The notes under the pieces: model-generated
Database searches by the model: none
What the model was told of the DNA's origin: nothing
Seen by the model: the letters and a program-made list of their open reading frames with translations, nothing else
NCBI GenBank assembly: GCA_029261595.1
Contig: JAJDAZ010000068.1
Span: 124,001 to 188,000 of the forward strand
Direction: 5' to 3'
Origin: Nitrospinaceae bacterium
Lineage (GTDB): Bacteria > Nitrospinota > Nitrospinia > Nitrospinales > VA-1
DNA: 64,000 nucleotides
Program-made: the position numbers and the translations under genes
Shown here: in pieces, positions 8,682-17,214 of the stretch
Layout of the letters: every line of letters begins with the position of its first letter
How positions within the stretch are numbered: position 1 is the stretch's first letter

Positions 8682-10091
8682 ATGCCCCTTCTTGACCTGT
8701 CAAAAATGACCAAAGACGAGCTGTTGCGGCTCGCTGAGAAAATCAAAGTCCCCGTGAAGAAATCCATGCTGAAAGGGGAAATCCTCGCCGTTTTGAAAAA
8801 AGAAACCAAAAAAGCCGCAAAGCTGGCTGAGGCAAAAAAAACAAAAACCAGAGCCGTGAAAGCAACTGCAAAAAAGGCCTCCGTCTCCGGGAAAAAAGTC
8901 GTCGCAAAAAAAACGGTTAAAGACAAGACACCTAAAAAATCCGTAAAACCCAAATCAACCAAACCGGCGGCCCCTGTGAAGAAAAAAACCGCGCAACCTA
9001 AAAAACCTACGTCGATCCATAAAGCAAAACCCATCGTTGACAAAGACAAGGCTCACAAAGCCCCTTTAAAGTCTGTAGCGGTGAAAAAAAGCAAACGACC
9101 TGCAACGCGGAAAAAGCCGGTTGCCCGGAAAGCATCGCCTTCCGCCAAAGAGAATCAAGGCGTCAAGGGCTACGACATTCAGTCATTGCATCCCAAATTT
9201 GAACTGGAGGACGCGGCTCAGGAAGCTAAATTCATCCTCGGCAAACCGGACATTCGCGATGAATCCCGGGCGGAAGTTTCTCCGGATCTGCCCCTCGGTT
9301 ACGGCGACAACAAAGTCGTTATGCTGGTGCGCGACCCGCACTGGTGCTACCTGTACTGGGAGTTGCAGGAAACCCTGATTGAAGACGGATTGCGGCGGTT
9401 ATCGCGTTCCCGGCACGAGGTTCGTCATGTTTTGCGCATCCATCCCGCTGGAGGAACCGGAACCCCTTTTGACGTGGACATTGATTTCAGGGCTCAAAGC
9501 CACTACCAGCAATTATCGCCGGGCGCGTCCTTTTACTCGGAAATCGGCCTGTTGGACCACGAGGGTTTTTTCGCCGCCCTGGCAGTTTCCAACACGGTCA
9601 CCCTCCCTTTGGACGGTCCCTCGGAAATCATCGACGAACAATGGATCACCACAGATGAAAATTTTACAGAAATTTATATGTTGTCCGGCGGCGAATTGAC
9701 CGAAACGGGGAAAACTCGGGGAGACTTCGGACAGGCGGGCTCCCGGGAGCTGCAAAAAAGCGCCACAGAACAGCTGACTATTTCTTCCCCCGGAGTCGGC
9801 AGTTTTGGGTCGGCCCAATTCCCGGCAGCGGACCAGAAAAAAAATTTCAGCTTCTGGCTGGATACGGAACTGATTATTTACGGCGGCGCAGATGCAGGTT
9901 CGACCATCCTGCTTTCGGGAAAAAAGCTGAACCTGCGCCCCGACGGAACCTTCACCGCCCGGTTCAGCCTTCCGGAAGGAGAGCTCAAACTCCCCGTCAC
10001 GTTTATTTCGCAGGACCGGTCTGAAGCCCACACAGTCACCCCGAAAGTGACCCGACGCACGGAAACAAAAACAGGAGAATCTGATCAATGA
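8682..10091 (+). CDS. DUF4912 protein with Rho_N/SAP-like head and histone-H1-like linker
   Basis: I place the start at ATG 8682, which has GAGGA six bases upstream; the in-frame codon at 8616 lies inside the sigma-54 promoter and cannot be used by that transcript. The 469-residue product has three parts. Residues 1-40 form a helix-extended-helix segment resembling Rho_N/SAP domains. About 40-150 is very rich in Lys, Ala and Pro with KKxxKP patterns, like bacterial histone-H1-like tails. A DUF4912 domain follows, with its LPxxYGDNKVVMLVRDPHWCYLYWE core. The last 200 residues include a beta-rich region. The stop overlaps the GH57 start by four bases (ATGA), so the two are translationally coupled. 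DUF4912 has no settled function. Confidence 0.82.
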   Translation: MPLLDLSKMTKDELLRLAEKIKVPVKKSMLKGEILAVLKKETKKAAKLAEAKKTKTRAVKATAKKASVSGKKVVAKKTVKDKTPKKSVKPKSTKPAAPVKKKTAQPKKPTSIHKAKPIVDKDKAHKAPLKSVAVKKSKRPATRKKPVARKASPSAKENQGVKGYDIQSLHPKFELEDAAQEAKFILGKPDIRDESRAEVSPDLPLGYGDNKVVMLVRDPHWCYLYWELQETLIEDGLRRLSRSRHEVRHVLRIHPAGGTGTPFDVDIDFRAQSHYQQLSPGASFYSEIGLLDHEGFFAALAVSNTVTLPLDGPSEIIDEQWITTDENFTEIYMLSGGELTETGKTRGDFGQAGSRELQKSATEQLTISSPGVGSFGSAQFPAADQKKNFSFWLDTELIIYGGADAGSTILLSGKKLNLRPDGTFTARFSLPEGELKLPVTFISQDRSEAHTVTPKVTRRTETKTGESDQ

Positions 10092-11677
10092 GTCAACCTA
10101 AAGGATACCTCGCGCTGGTATTGCACGCGCATCTGCCATTCGTCCGTCATCCCGAATACGAAGAATTTCTGGAAGAGGACTGGCTGTATGAAGCCATCAC
10201 CGAAACCTATATTCCCCTGCTCAATATTTTTGAGGGCCTGGTCGAGGACGAAGTTCCATTCAAGATCACCATGACGCTGTCGCCCACTCTGTTGAGTATG
10301 CTGGGGGACCCCCTGCTTCAAGACCGCTATCGCCGCCATCTGGACCGGCTGATCGAGTTGTCGTGCAAGGAAATTGAACGCACTCGCTATCAATCCGAAT
10401 TCCATTCCCTGGCCTTGAACTACCACCATATGCTGAGCGGGGTGCGCGAAACATTTGTAAACCACTACCAGAACAACCTCATACAGGGATTCCGAAAATT
10501 TCAGGATCTGGGTCATCTGGAACCGATCACTTGCGGTGCCACCCACGGCTTTCTGCCCTTGATGTCGGTCAACGGCAACGCGGTCAGGGCGCAGATCGAG
10601 ACCGCCGTACAGACGCATGAAAAGTTCATGGGCCGAAAACCGAAAGGCATCTGGCTGCCCGAATGCGGTTACGAGCCGGGCATCGAAACCTATCTGCAGG
10701 AGGCGGGCATCCGTTTCTTTTTCACCGACACGCATGGCGTTCTGCATGCAACGCCCCGGCCCAAATACGGCATCTTCGCCCCGATTTACTGTCCCAACGG
10801 CGTGGCCGTGTTCAGTCGGGATACGGAGTCGTCCAAACAGGTGTGGAGCGCCCACGAGGGCTATCCTGGGGATTATAATTACCGGGAATACTATCGCGAC
10901 ATCGGGTTCGATCTTGAATACGATTACATACGGCCCTACATCGCCTCCACCGGCGAGCGCAAAATGACCGGCTTTAAATATCACCGAATCACCGGCGCCA
11001 GCGATCACAAGGAACCTTACAATCCAGAAAACGCTCTTGCCAAAGCCGCCGAACACGCAGGTAACTTCATGTTCAACCGGCAAAATCAGGTGGAGCATCT
11101 GGCCGGCCTCATGGACCGCCCGCCCCTCGTCGTCGCACCTTACGATGCGGAGCTGTTCGGCCATTGGTGGTATGAAGGACCGGAATGGTTGAATTTTCTG
11201 ATCCGTAAAATCGCCTTCGACCAGGACACCATTGAGCTGACCAACCCCAGCAGTTATCTGCAGAAATTTCCGACGCATCAGGCGGCCACGCCTTCCACCT
11301 CCAGCTGGGGCTATAAAGGTTATGCCGAATACTGGCTGGGCAAGGGCAACGACTGGATCTACCGCCACCTGCATAAAGCCGCAGAACGTATGAAAGAGCT
11401 GGCCTGCGATCACCGCCATGCGACGGGTCTTCAGGAGCGAGGGCTCAACCAGGCCGCCCGCGAGCTTCTGCTGGCCCAGGGCAGCGACTGGGCCTTCATC
11501 ATGACGTCAGGCACCATGGTCGAGTACGCCTTGAAACGAACGAAAGACCACCTCCACCGGTTCACGAGGCTTTATAACGACATCCAGAACCAGTCCGTGG
11601 ATGAAGGCTGGCTTCAGGAAATTGAGAAAAAAGACAATCTGTTTCCCGAAATCAATTTCAGGGTGTACGCCGGTTAG
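10088..11677 (+). CDS. GH57 1,4-alpha-glucan branching enzyme (DUF1957 type)
   Basis: The 529-residue enzyme belongs to glycoside hydrolase family 57, branching-enzyme subgroup, which makes alpha-1,6 branches in glycogen-like glucans. The N-terminal HAHLPFVRHPE motif (13-23) is typical. The nucleophile is expected at E192 in WLPECGY and the acid/base at D353 in PYDAELFGHWW; their spacing matches the characterised Thermococcus enzyme (E183/D354). No signal peptide is seen, so it should act in the cytoplasm. It is second in a sigma-54-driven operon behind the DUF4912 gene. No glycogen synthase or ADP-glucose pyrophosphorylase gene lies in the window. Confidence 0.9.
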   Translation: MSQPKGYLALVLHAHLPFVRHPEYEEFLEEDWLYEAITETYIPLLNIFEGLVEDEVPFKITMTLSPTLLSMLGDPLLQDRYRRHLDRLIELSCKEIERTRYQSEFHSLALNYHHMLSGVRETFVNHYQNNLIQGFRKFQDLGHLEPITCGATHGFLPLMSVNGNAVRAQIETAVQTHEKFMGRKPKGIWLPECGYEPGIETYLQEAGIRFFFTDTHGVLHATPRPKYGIFAPIYCPNGVAVFSRDTESSKQVWSAHEGYPGDYNYREYYRDIGFDLEYDYIRPYIASTGERKMTGFKYHRITGASDHKEPYNPENALAKAAEHAGNFMFNRQNQVEHLAGLMDRPPLVVAPYDAELFGHWWYEGPEWLNFLIRKIAFDQDTIELTNPSSYLQKFPTHQAATPSTSSWGYKGYAEYWLGKGNDWIYRHLHKAAERMKELACDHRHATGLQERGLNQAARELLLAQGSDWAFIMTSGTMVEYALKRTKDHLHRFTRLYNDIQNQSVDEGWLQEIEKKDNLFPEINFRVYAG

Positions 11678-11747
11678 TCTATTTTTTAGGAAACAATGTC
11701 ATTGAGTATTACTCCAGTATTATAATCACACTGCCTGAGAGCTTCGT

Positions 11748-12719
11748 ATGCTCCGCATTAGAGCACTATCAATTCCAGAAATTTATCCTAGCCCGGAGGC
11801 AATAAAATCCTTTCAAGATAATAAACACGGGTATGACCCGGAGTTTTGGGAATTTCAGTACGAAACCTATCGCTATATTGGTCGTCTTCCTGATGAATCG
11901 CTTAGGATTCGGTATAGAGATATCCTTAACAATATGCAGGCACTAACTAGTCCGGACCGTCACATTATTCCAATCCAAAGTTTTTTAAGTTCATGGTACT
12001 GGTATCGTAAAGAACATCAAACACGCCTGGAATTTCTCATTAGAGGTTTAGAGCTTCCAAATCAGCCTCCATTAATTATTTCAAGCAATTCAACTGATGC
12101 TGGTCCCGTGCGTCCTCGCTCTCCCAATGCTGGCGATGTTCTATATCGTTATGGCAACAATCAATATATGACTGAAATGATCGAACAAGGGAGTATTAGA
12201 ATTAGTTCTGCTTCTGAGGTTCAGAAACTTGACCAAGATATTGCCCGATATGACAGAGAGCTAAATAAACAATCATATATGCCGGGCCAGTACACACGCA
12301 TTACAACCCAAGATGGAGTAGATATACCAGTAATTGGAGACGTATGCAGAACCGTTTCTCTACCAAATTATTTTTTTCTATGCATATCACTTGATTGGGA
12401 TTTTAACCTTTTCAAAGCCTTTGGTGCGGATACCTGTGTTGTCATTAAGAACCCAAATGCTTTCGAAAAACGCTTGGAAGAAGCGTCTAAGCAAAAACTT
12501 CCCGGATGGGAGCTACATCACTTTCCTGTAGAATATTATGATCCTTACGAGCGATTGCCTAATCAACGGATTACCGCTGGGATGTCAAAAGATTTTTGTT
12601 ACGCTTATCAAAGGGAATATAGATTTATTTGGATTCATAAAGACGGCCTTGAAGCAAAAGGTTTCAAATTTCTAAATGTTGGATCAATAGAAGATATTGC
12701 TGAACTTATAAAATTATAA
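11748..12719 (+). CDS. Orphan protein, possibly DUF2971-like; likely acquired
   Basis: I do not recognise this 323-residue protein with certainty. Its first 120 residues are helical with many aromatics. The C-terminal half begins LYRYGN, continues with CISLDWDFNLFKAFGADTC and ends with YAYQREYRFIW. That order resembles DUF2971-type proteins (a YxY start, a Ser/Trp-rich core and a late EYRF motif), which are often found in phage-defence or mobile contexts. There is no signal peptide or membrane helix. The gene is clearly more AT-rich than its neighbours and uses different codons. A perfect TATAAT lies at 11721-11726, and a long palindromic repeat follows about 100 bases after the stop. Acquisition by transfer is likely; function is unknown. 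Confidence 0.75.
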   Translation: MLRIRALSIPEIYPSPEAIKSFQDNKHGYDPEFWEFQYETYRYIGRLPDESLRIRYRDILNNMQALTSPDRHIIPIQSFLSSWYWYRKEHQTRLEFLIRGLELPNQPPLIISSNSTDAGPVRPRSPNAGDVLYRYGNNQYMTEMIEQGSIRISSASEVQKLDQDIARYDRELNKQSYMPGQYTRITTQDGVDIPVIGDVCRTVSLPNYFFLCISLDWDFNLFKAFGADTCVVIKNPNAFEKRLEEASKQKLPGWELHHFPVEYYDPYERLPNQRITAGMSKDFCYAYQREYRFIWIHKDGLEAKGFKFLNVGSIEDIAELIKL

Positions 12720-12815
12720 TAAACGTAATTTTCCTACTAAAGCACTAGATCCTGATGTTAAATTATTTTAAATCACAGGATGGCTGTGCAGAATGAATGA
12801 AGGAGATCATTTGAT

Positions 12816-12880
12816 CGTCATTGCGAGCTTAGCGAAGCAATCCAGAAATCCTGGATCGCTTCGCTAAGCTCGCGATGACG
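12816..12880. repeat. Palindromic REP/MITE-like hairpin
   Basis: Two 30-base arms (12816-12845 and 12851-12880) are inverted copies matching at 28 of 30 positions, separated by five bases. Each arm begins with the CGTCAT-(T/C)-GCGAGC sequence seen in small palindromic repeats dispersed through many bacterial genomes. Only this copy is in the window. It marks the boundary between the AT-rich orphan gene and the amino-acid operon. Confidence 0.85.
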
Positions 12881-13050
12881 AAAAAGACAATTTGAAGATA
12901 ACAATAATACCTACTGCCGAGAAAAGGGTTGAGAAAAAAGATGGTGATTGCGCCAATTTGACGAAAGTTTCTAGCTTGTAACATTCAAATAGTTACATTT
13001 CTTGCAAAATTTTTTTTATTCATACTTGAAATTATATTCCAAACCAAAAT

Positions 13051-13079
13051 TTGAGCTTGTTTACAATATAAGCTATAAT
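13051..13079 (+). promoter_or_regulatory. Sigma-70-type promoter of the apgM-like/lysC operon
   Basis: TTGAGC (13051-13056) and TATAAT (13074-13079) are separated by 17 bases, the optimal spacing. Transcription should start near 13086, about 37 bases before the ATG at 13123. Confidence 0.65.
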
Positions 13080-13122
13080 TTCCGGTTTCACTCTTAATCC
13101 TTCGGAATTCACCGGTTTAAAA

Positions 13123-14331
13123 ATGAAATACTTAATTGTGATCGGCAGTGGTCTGACCGACCAGCCGATCGCTGAAAAAGATAATCAGACGCCTCTGCAA
13201 ATCGCGGACACCCCCAATCTGGACCGATTGGCTAAAGCCGGCATCGTGGGAAGCGTGCAGACGATTCCCGAAAATTTTGAGGCGGGAAGCGACGTGTCGT
13301 TTTTGTCGCTTTTGGGATTCTCTCCGGAAACGCATCATTCCGGAACCGCCCCATTCGACGCCGTGGCCCTGGATGTCGTGCTGAAAGAAGGTGAGATTCC
13401 CCTTTGTTGTAGTTTCGTGCAATTGCAAACGAGCCACAACGATATGGTGATGAAGGATTTCACCTCCGGCAATCTCACGAGCGCAGACTCCCGAATCCTT
13501 ATAGATGCCTTAGAGGAGCAGATCGGCTCGGACACGGTCCGGTTCCAGCATGGGAAAGGCCATCACAATTTGATGGTGATCAAAAGCGCTCCCTTTTCCC
13601 GAACACTGAACCCGCCCATGGAACTGATTGGCGAGGGCATCCGCCAGTTCATGCCGGAGGGGGACGAATTTAAAGAGCTGGTTTATATCATGAACCAGGC
13701 ACAAATCATTCTGCACAACCATCCCTACAACAAAAACCAGCAAAAGGAAGGTCTGGACGCGGTGAACAGCGTGTGGTTGTGGGGCAACGGACAGCGGCAG
13801 GCTTTGCCTTCTTTCTCCGCCACTTTCGGAAAAAACGCGGCACTTGTCACCTCCTCCCTGCTATTAAAAGGCATGAGCAAATCCGCCGGCATGAACGTGG
13901 TGGACGGAGGCGGGTTGAATGGCAACAACCCCGCCAGTTATCAGGGAAGGGTGGAATCCGCCCTCAAGGAACTGGACGCGCACGATGTGGTGTATTTACA
14001 CATTGGAGAATTGGAAGAAGTTTCGCTGAAAGGAAATCTCGACGATAAAGTTCTGGGGATCGAAGATTTTGACAACGAGGTCGCAGGCCCCTTGCTGAAG
14101 GCTCTCAATCAGCGGAAGGATGTTAAAATGTTGCTGACCGTCAACCACGTCGCCTCAGCGGCGCTCATGAAATACACTAAGGACCAGGTGCCTTTTCTGG
14201 TTTATCCGGCGGCAACCGGTGCGGACGCAAAAAATGCTCCGGCCTTTGACGAAAAAATTCTGGATTCGAGCGAGATCCGTTTCAAGGACGGACCGGCTCT
14301 GATCGACGCATTTCTTAGAGACAATATTTAA
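13123..14331 (+). CDS. ApgM-like protein (COG3635) lacking most metal ligands
   Basis: This 402-residue protein aligns along its whole length with cofactor-independent phosphoglycerate mutases of the archaeal type, a family that also includes proposed alternative homoserine kinases. The nucleophile-type serine remains (S56 in AGSDVSFLSLLGF). Most metal ligands do not. The N-terminal GDG(M/L) Asp is Ser (GSGL, S9), the DEAGH segment reads LEEVSL, the DHPTP segment reads NHVAS, and the following His-Thr is Tyr-Thr. The GRG arginine is also missing. The reading frame is intact and its stop overlaps the lysC start (TAATG), so it is expressed with aspartokinase. Position favours a role in Asp-family amino-acid synthesis; mutase activity is unlikely. 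It may be a pseudoenzyme or may have a new activity. Confidence 0.8.
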   Translation: MKYLIVIGSGLTDQPIAEKDNQTPLQIADTPNLDRLAKAGIVGSVQTIPENFEAGSDVSFLSLLGFSPETHHSGTAPFDAVALDVVLKEGEIPLCCSFVQLQTSHNDMVMKDFTSGNLTSADSRILIDALEEQIGSDTVRFQHGKGHHNLMVIKSAPFSRTLNPPMELIGEGIRQFMPEGDEFKELVYIMNQAQIILHNHPYNKNQQKEGLDAVNSVWLWGNGQRQALPSFSATFGKNAALVTSSLLLKGMSKSAGMNVVDGGGLNGNNPASYQGRVESALKELDAHDVVYLHIGELEEVSLKGNLDDKVLGIEDFDNEVAGPLLKALNQRKDVKMLLTVNHVASAALMKYTKDQVPFLVYPAATGADAKNAPAFDEKILDSSEIRFKDGPALIDAFLRDNI

Positions 14332-15569
14332 TGGCTTCATTGGTGGTACAGAAATATGGCGGAACTTCCGTCGGGTCCATCGACCATATCAAGCGAGTGG
14401 CTGAAAGAATCGCCGAGACCCGGAGATCCGGGAAAGATGTGGTGGCGGTGGTCTCGGCCATGGCCGGACAGACCGATCAACTGCTGAAAATGGCCTGGGA
14501 GATATCCGACGCTCCCACACAAAGGGAATTGGACCTTTTACTTTCATCGGGGGAGCGCATTTCCAGCGCGTTGTTGACCATCGCCTTAAACGCCATCGGT
14601 TGCCAGGCGGTTTCCCTGACGGGACGCCAGATTGGGCTACAGACCGACAACAAGCACACACGCGCCCGGATCAAGCAGATTGACGGAGAACGGTGCAAAC
14701 GCTATCTGGAGAAAAACCATGTCGTTGTGGTCGCCGGGTTCCAGGGGGTCAATGAACACGGGGACGTCACGACATTAGGCCGCGGGGGGTCAGACACCTC
14801 CGCCGTGGCGCTGGCTGTGGCGCTCAATGCCGAACAATGCGAAATCTTAACCGATGTGGACGGGGTTTTCACTGCCGACCCGCGTGTGGTGCCCGACGCG
14901 CGCAAGCTGGAAATCATCTCGTATGATGAAATGCTCGAGATGTCCGGCCTGGGAGCGAAGGTTCTGCAACTTCGGTGCGTTGAGTTTGCGAAAAAGTATC
15001 AAATGCCTCTGATCGTGAGGTCCTCATATAATAATCATCCAGGAACTCTGATCTCCGAGGAGGATCCCAATATGGAACAACCGGTCGTTTCCGGAATCAT
15101 GTACGACAAAAATCAGGCTAAAATCACCGTCAAGGGGGTTCCCGATCAGCCTGGCATCGCCGCCAAACTGTTCAACGCCTTGGCCGAAGCTTCGGTTTCG
15201 GTGGACATGATCATCCAGAACATCAGCGAGGAAGGGCACACGGACATTTCATTCACCGTCACCACGGAACACCTGGCTGACGCGATGACCGAGGTGAACA
15301 AGGTGAATGAGGAAATCAATGCGGAAACAATTTCTGCGGACGCGAGCATCAGCAAAATTTCGATCGTCGGCGCGGGCATGCGGAGCCATTCGGGTGTTGC
15401 GGCCCTCATGTTCCAGACTTTGTCCCGGGAAAACATCAACATCCTGATGATCAGCACCTCGGAAATAAAGGTTTCCTGTATCATCGACGAAAAGCATACC
15501 GAACAGGCCACGAGCACTTTGCACGAAGCGTTTGACATGAAAACCGATCCGGTCCAGATCCCTCAGTAA
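14331..15569 (+). CDS. lysC: Aspartate kinase
   Basis: The 412-residue enzyme phosphorylates aspartate, the entry step to lysine, threonine, methionine and isoleucine. The kinase domain opens with QKYGGTSVGS (7-16) and keeps the GRGGSDT nucleotide-binding motif (about 150). Two ACT domains fill the C-terminal 150 residues, the monofunctional, feedback-regulated LysC layout without a homoserine dehydrogenase part. It shares one base with the stop of the apgM-like gene and is followed 36 bases later by cimA, so the three genes probably form an operon. Confidence 0.95.
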   Translation: MASLVVQKYGGTSVGSIDHIKRVAERIAETRRSGKDVVAVVSAMAGQTDQLLKMAWEISDAPTQRELDLLLSSGERISSALLTIALNAIGCQAVSLTGRQIGLQTDNKHTRARIKQIDGERCKRYLEKNHVVVVAGFQGVNEHGDVTTLGRGGSDTSAVALAVALNAEQCEILTDVDGVFTADPRVVPDARKLEIISYDEMLEMSGLGAKVLQLRCVEFAKKYQMPLIVRSSYNNHPGTLISEEDPNMEQPVVSGIMYDKNQAKITVKGVPDQPGIAAKLFNALAEASVSVDMIIQNISEEGHTDISFTVTTEHLADAMTEVNKVNEEINAETISADASISKISIVGAGMRSHSGVAALMFQTLSRENINILMISTSEIKVSCIIDEKHTEQATSTLHEAFDMKTDPVQIPQ

Positions 15570-15605
15570 AATTTCCAGGACCCTGAAATAAAAGCTTAAA
15601 ATAAT

Positions 15606-17189
15606 ATGCGACCCATAACAATATACGACACCACTCTTCGGGACGGCTCCCAATGTGAAGATGTTTCCTTCACGGTGGAGGACAAAATCCGCATCGCCCA
15701 TAAATTAGACGAATTGGGCGTCCATTACATTGAAGGCGGCTGGCCGGGGTCGAATCCCAGAGACATCGAGTTTTTCAAGAAGGCCAAGCGCCTGAGCTTT
15801 TCCCAGGCCAGGATCACCGCCTTCGGCAGTACCCGCTATCCGGGGAAACGAGTTGAAGAGGATGTCAATATCCAGCATCTCCTTGAAGCTGAAACCGATG
15901 CGGTGACCATCTTCGGCAAGTCCTGGGACCTGCATGTGAAGCACGCCTTGTCCACCGATCAGGATGAAAACCTGCGCATGGTCTCGGAAAGCCTCTCCTA
16001 TCTTAAAAAGCATTGCGGTGAAGTGATGTTCGATGCGGAACATTTTTTCGACGGATACAAAACCAATCCTGAGTATGCGCTGAAGGTATTGAAAGAGGCG
16101 GAATCCGCAGGGGCCGACTGGATCGTGCTCTGCGACACCAATGGCGGGTCGCTCCCCTCGGAGATCGGCAAAATATTCGAAGCGATCAAAAACACAGTGA
16201 ATGTCAAGTTGGGCATTCATTGCCATAACGACAGTGAACTGGCTGTCGCCAATTCCATAGAAGCCGTGCAAGCCGGAGCCCAACAGGTGCAGGGGACCAT
16301 TAATGGCCTGGGAGAACGTTGTGGCAATGCCAATCTGATTTCCATCATTCCCAATTTAAAATTAAAAATGGGATTGAACTGCGTGACGGATCAGCAGTTG
16401 CAAAGCCTTAAAGAGGTCTCCGCCTTCGTGGACGAAATCGCCAACCGGGCACACTGGAACCATCAGCCCTACGTGGGGCAGAGCGCGTTTGCCCATAAGG
16501 GCGGGGTGCATGTGGCGGCGATCCAGAAAAACCGTGCCACGTACGAGCATATCGAGCCTGAAGTTGTCGGCAACTGGCGGCGGATCTTGATTTCCGATCT
16601 TTCGGGAAAGAGCAATATTTTAATCAAGGCCAAAGAATTCGGCATCGACGTCAACGGCGGCGATCCTAATATCAAGAAAATTCTAGGCGATCTGAAAAAC
16701 TTGGAAAATCTTGGCTATCAATATGAGGGCGCTGAGGGATCGTTCGAATTGTTGATGCATGAAGCCCTGGGCGACAAGGAAGTTTTCTTTGATTTTGTTG
16801 GTTTCCGTGTCATCGTGGAAAAACGCCAGGAGGATGAAGAACCCATTTCAGAAGCCACCATCAAAGTTCGGGTCAACGGGGTTCTGGAAGTCACGGCGGC
16901 AGAGGGGGCGGGTCCGGTCGATGCTCTGGATAAAGCCACCAAAAAAGCGCTGACCAAATTTTACCCTGAGTTGGAAGAAGTCAATTTGATCGATTACAAA
17001 GTTAGAATTCTCGATGAAAAAAAAGGCACCCGCTCTAAAATCCGCGTCCTGGTGGAGTCCGGCGATCATCATTCCAAATGGGGAACCGTCGGCGTTTCGG
17101 AAAATATCATCGAGGCCAGTTGGCAGGCGCTCATCGACAGCCTGGAATACAAGCTCAATACCTTTTCGAAAAAGAACAATAATCCCTAA
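15606..17189 (+). CDS. cimA: (R)-citramalate synthase
   Basis: The 527-residue protein belongs to the isopropylmalate/homocitrate synthase family. It shows [11 protein letters not shown] at residues 5-15, the HCHND metal motif (about 205) and GLGERCGN (about 235), with a C-terminal LeuA-type allosteric domain. The [12 protein letters not shown]-like opening (here [12 protein letters not shown]) and [11 protein letters not shown] segment are characteristic of CimA rather than LeuA. CimA condenses pyruvate with acetyl-CoA to give citramalate, a threonine-independent route to isoleucine. Co-location with lysC suggests coordinated supply of Asp-family and branched-chain amino acids. The gene is convergent with glnE, with 25 bases between the stops. 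Confidence 0.9.
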   Translation: MRPITIYDTTLRDGSQCEDVSFTVEDKIRIAHKLDELGVHYIEGGWPGSNPRDIEFFKKAKRLSFSQARITAFGSTRYPGKRVEEDVNIQHLLEAETDAVTIFGKSWDLHVKHALSTDQDENLRMVSESLSYLKKHCGEVMFDAEHFFDGYKTNPEYALKVLKEAESAGADWIVLCDTNGGSLPSEIGKIFEAIKNTVNVKLGIHCHNDSELAVANSIEAVQAGAQQVQGTINGLGERCGNANLISIIPNLKLKMGLNCVTDQQLQSLKEVSAFVDEIANRAHWNHQPYVGQSAFAHKGGVHVAAIQKNRATYEHIEPEVVGNWRRILISDLSGKSNILIKAKEFGIDVNGGDPNIKKILGDLKNLENLGYQYEGAEGSFELLMHEALGDKEVFFDFVGFRVIVEKRQEDEEPISEATIKVRVNGVLEVTAAEGAGPVDALDKATKKALTKFYPELEEVNLIDYKVRILDEKKGTRSKIRVLVESGDHHSKWGTVGVSENIIEASWQALIDSLEYKLNTFSKKNNNP

Positions 17190-17214
17190 AAATATTCATC
17201 CTTGGATGAGGCCG

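Larger units (their letters stand above)
12720..13122. other. Intergenic region with palindromic repeat and promoter
   Basis: The 403 bases between the orphan gene and the apgM-like gene hold the palindromic repeat at 12816-12880 and a sigma-70-type promoter at 13051-13079. The rest is AT-rich with no ORF of note. Confidence 0.6.

Noticed and set aside
8231-9049. 272-codon Phe-rich minus-strand ORF
   Set aside because: Shadow of the Lys-rich DUF4912 linker; the Phe bias comes from AAA codons read in reverse.
10085-11419. 444-codon minus-strand ORF
   Set aside because: Antisense shadow of the GH57 gene, which has clear catalytic motifs.
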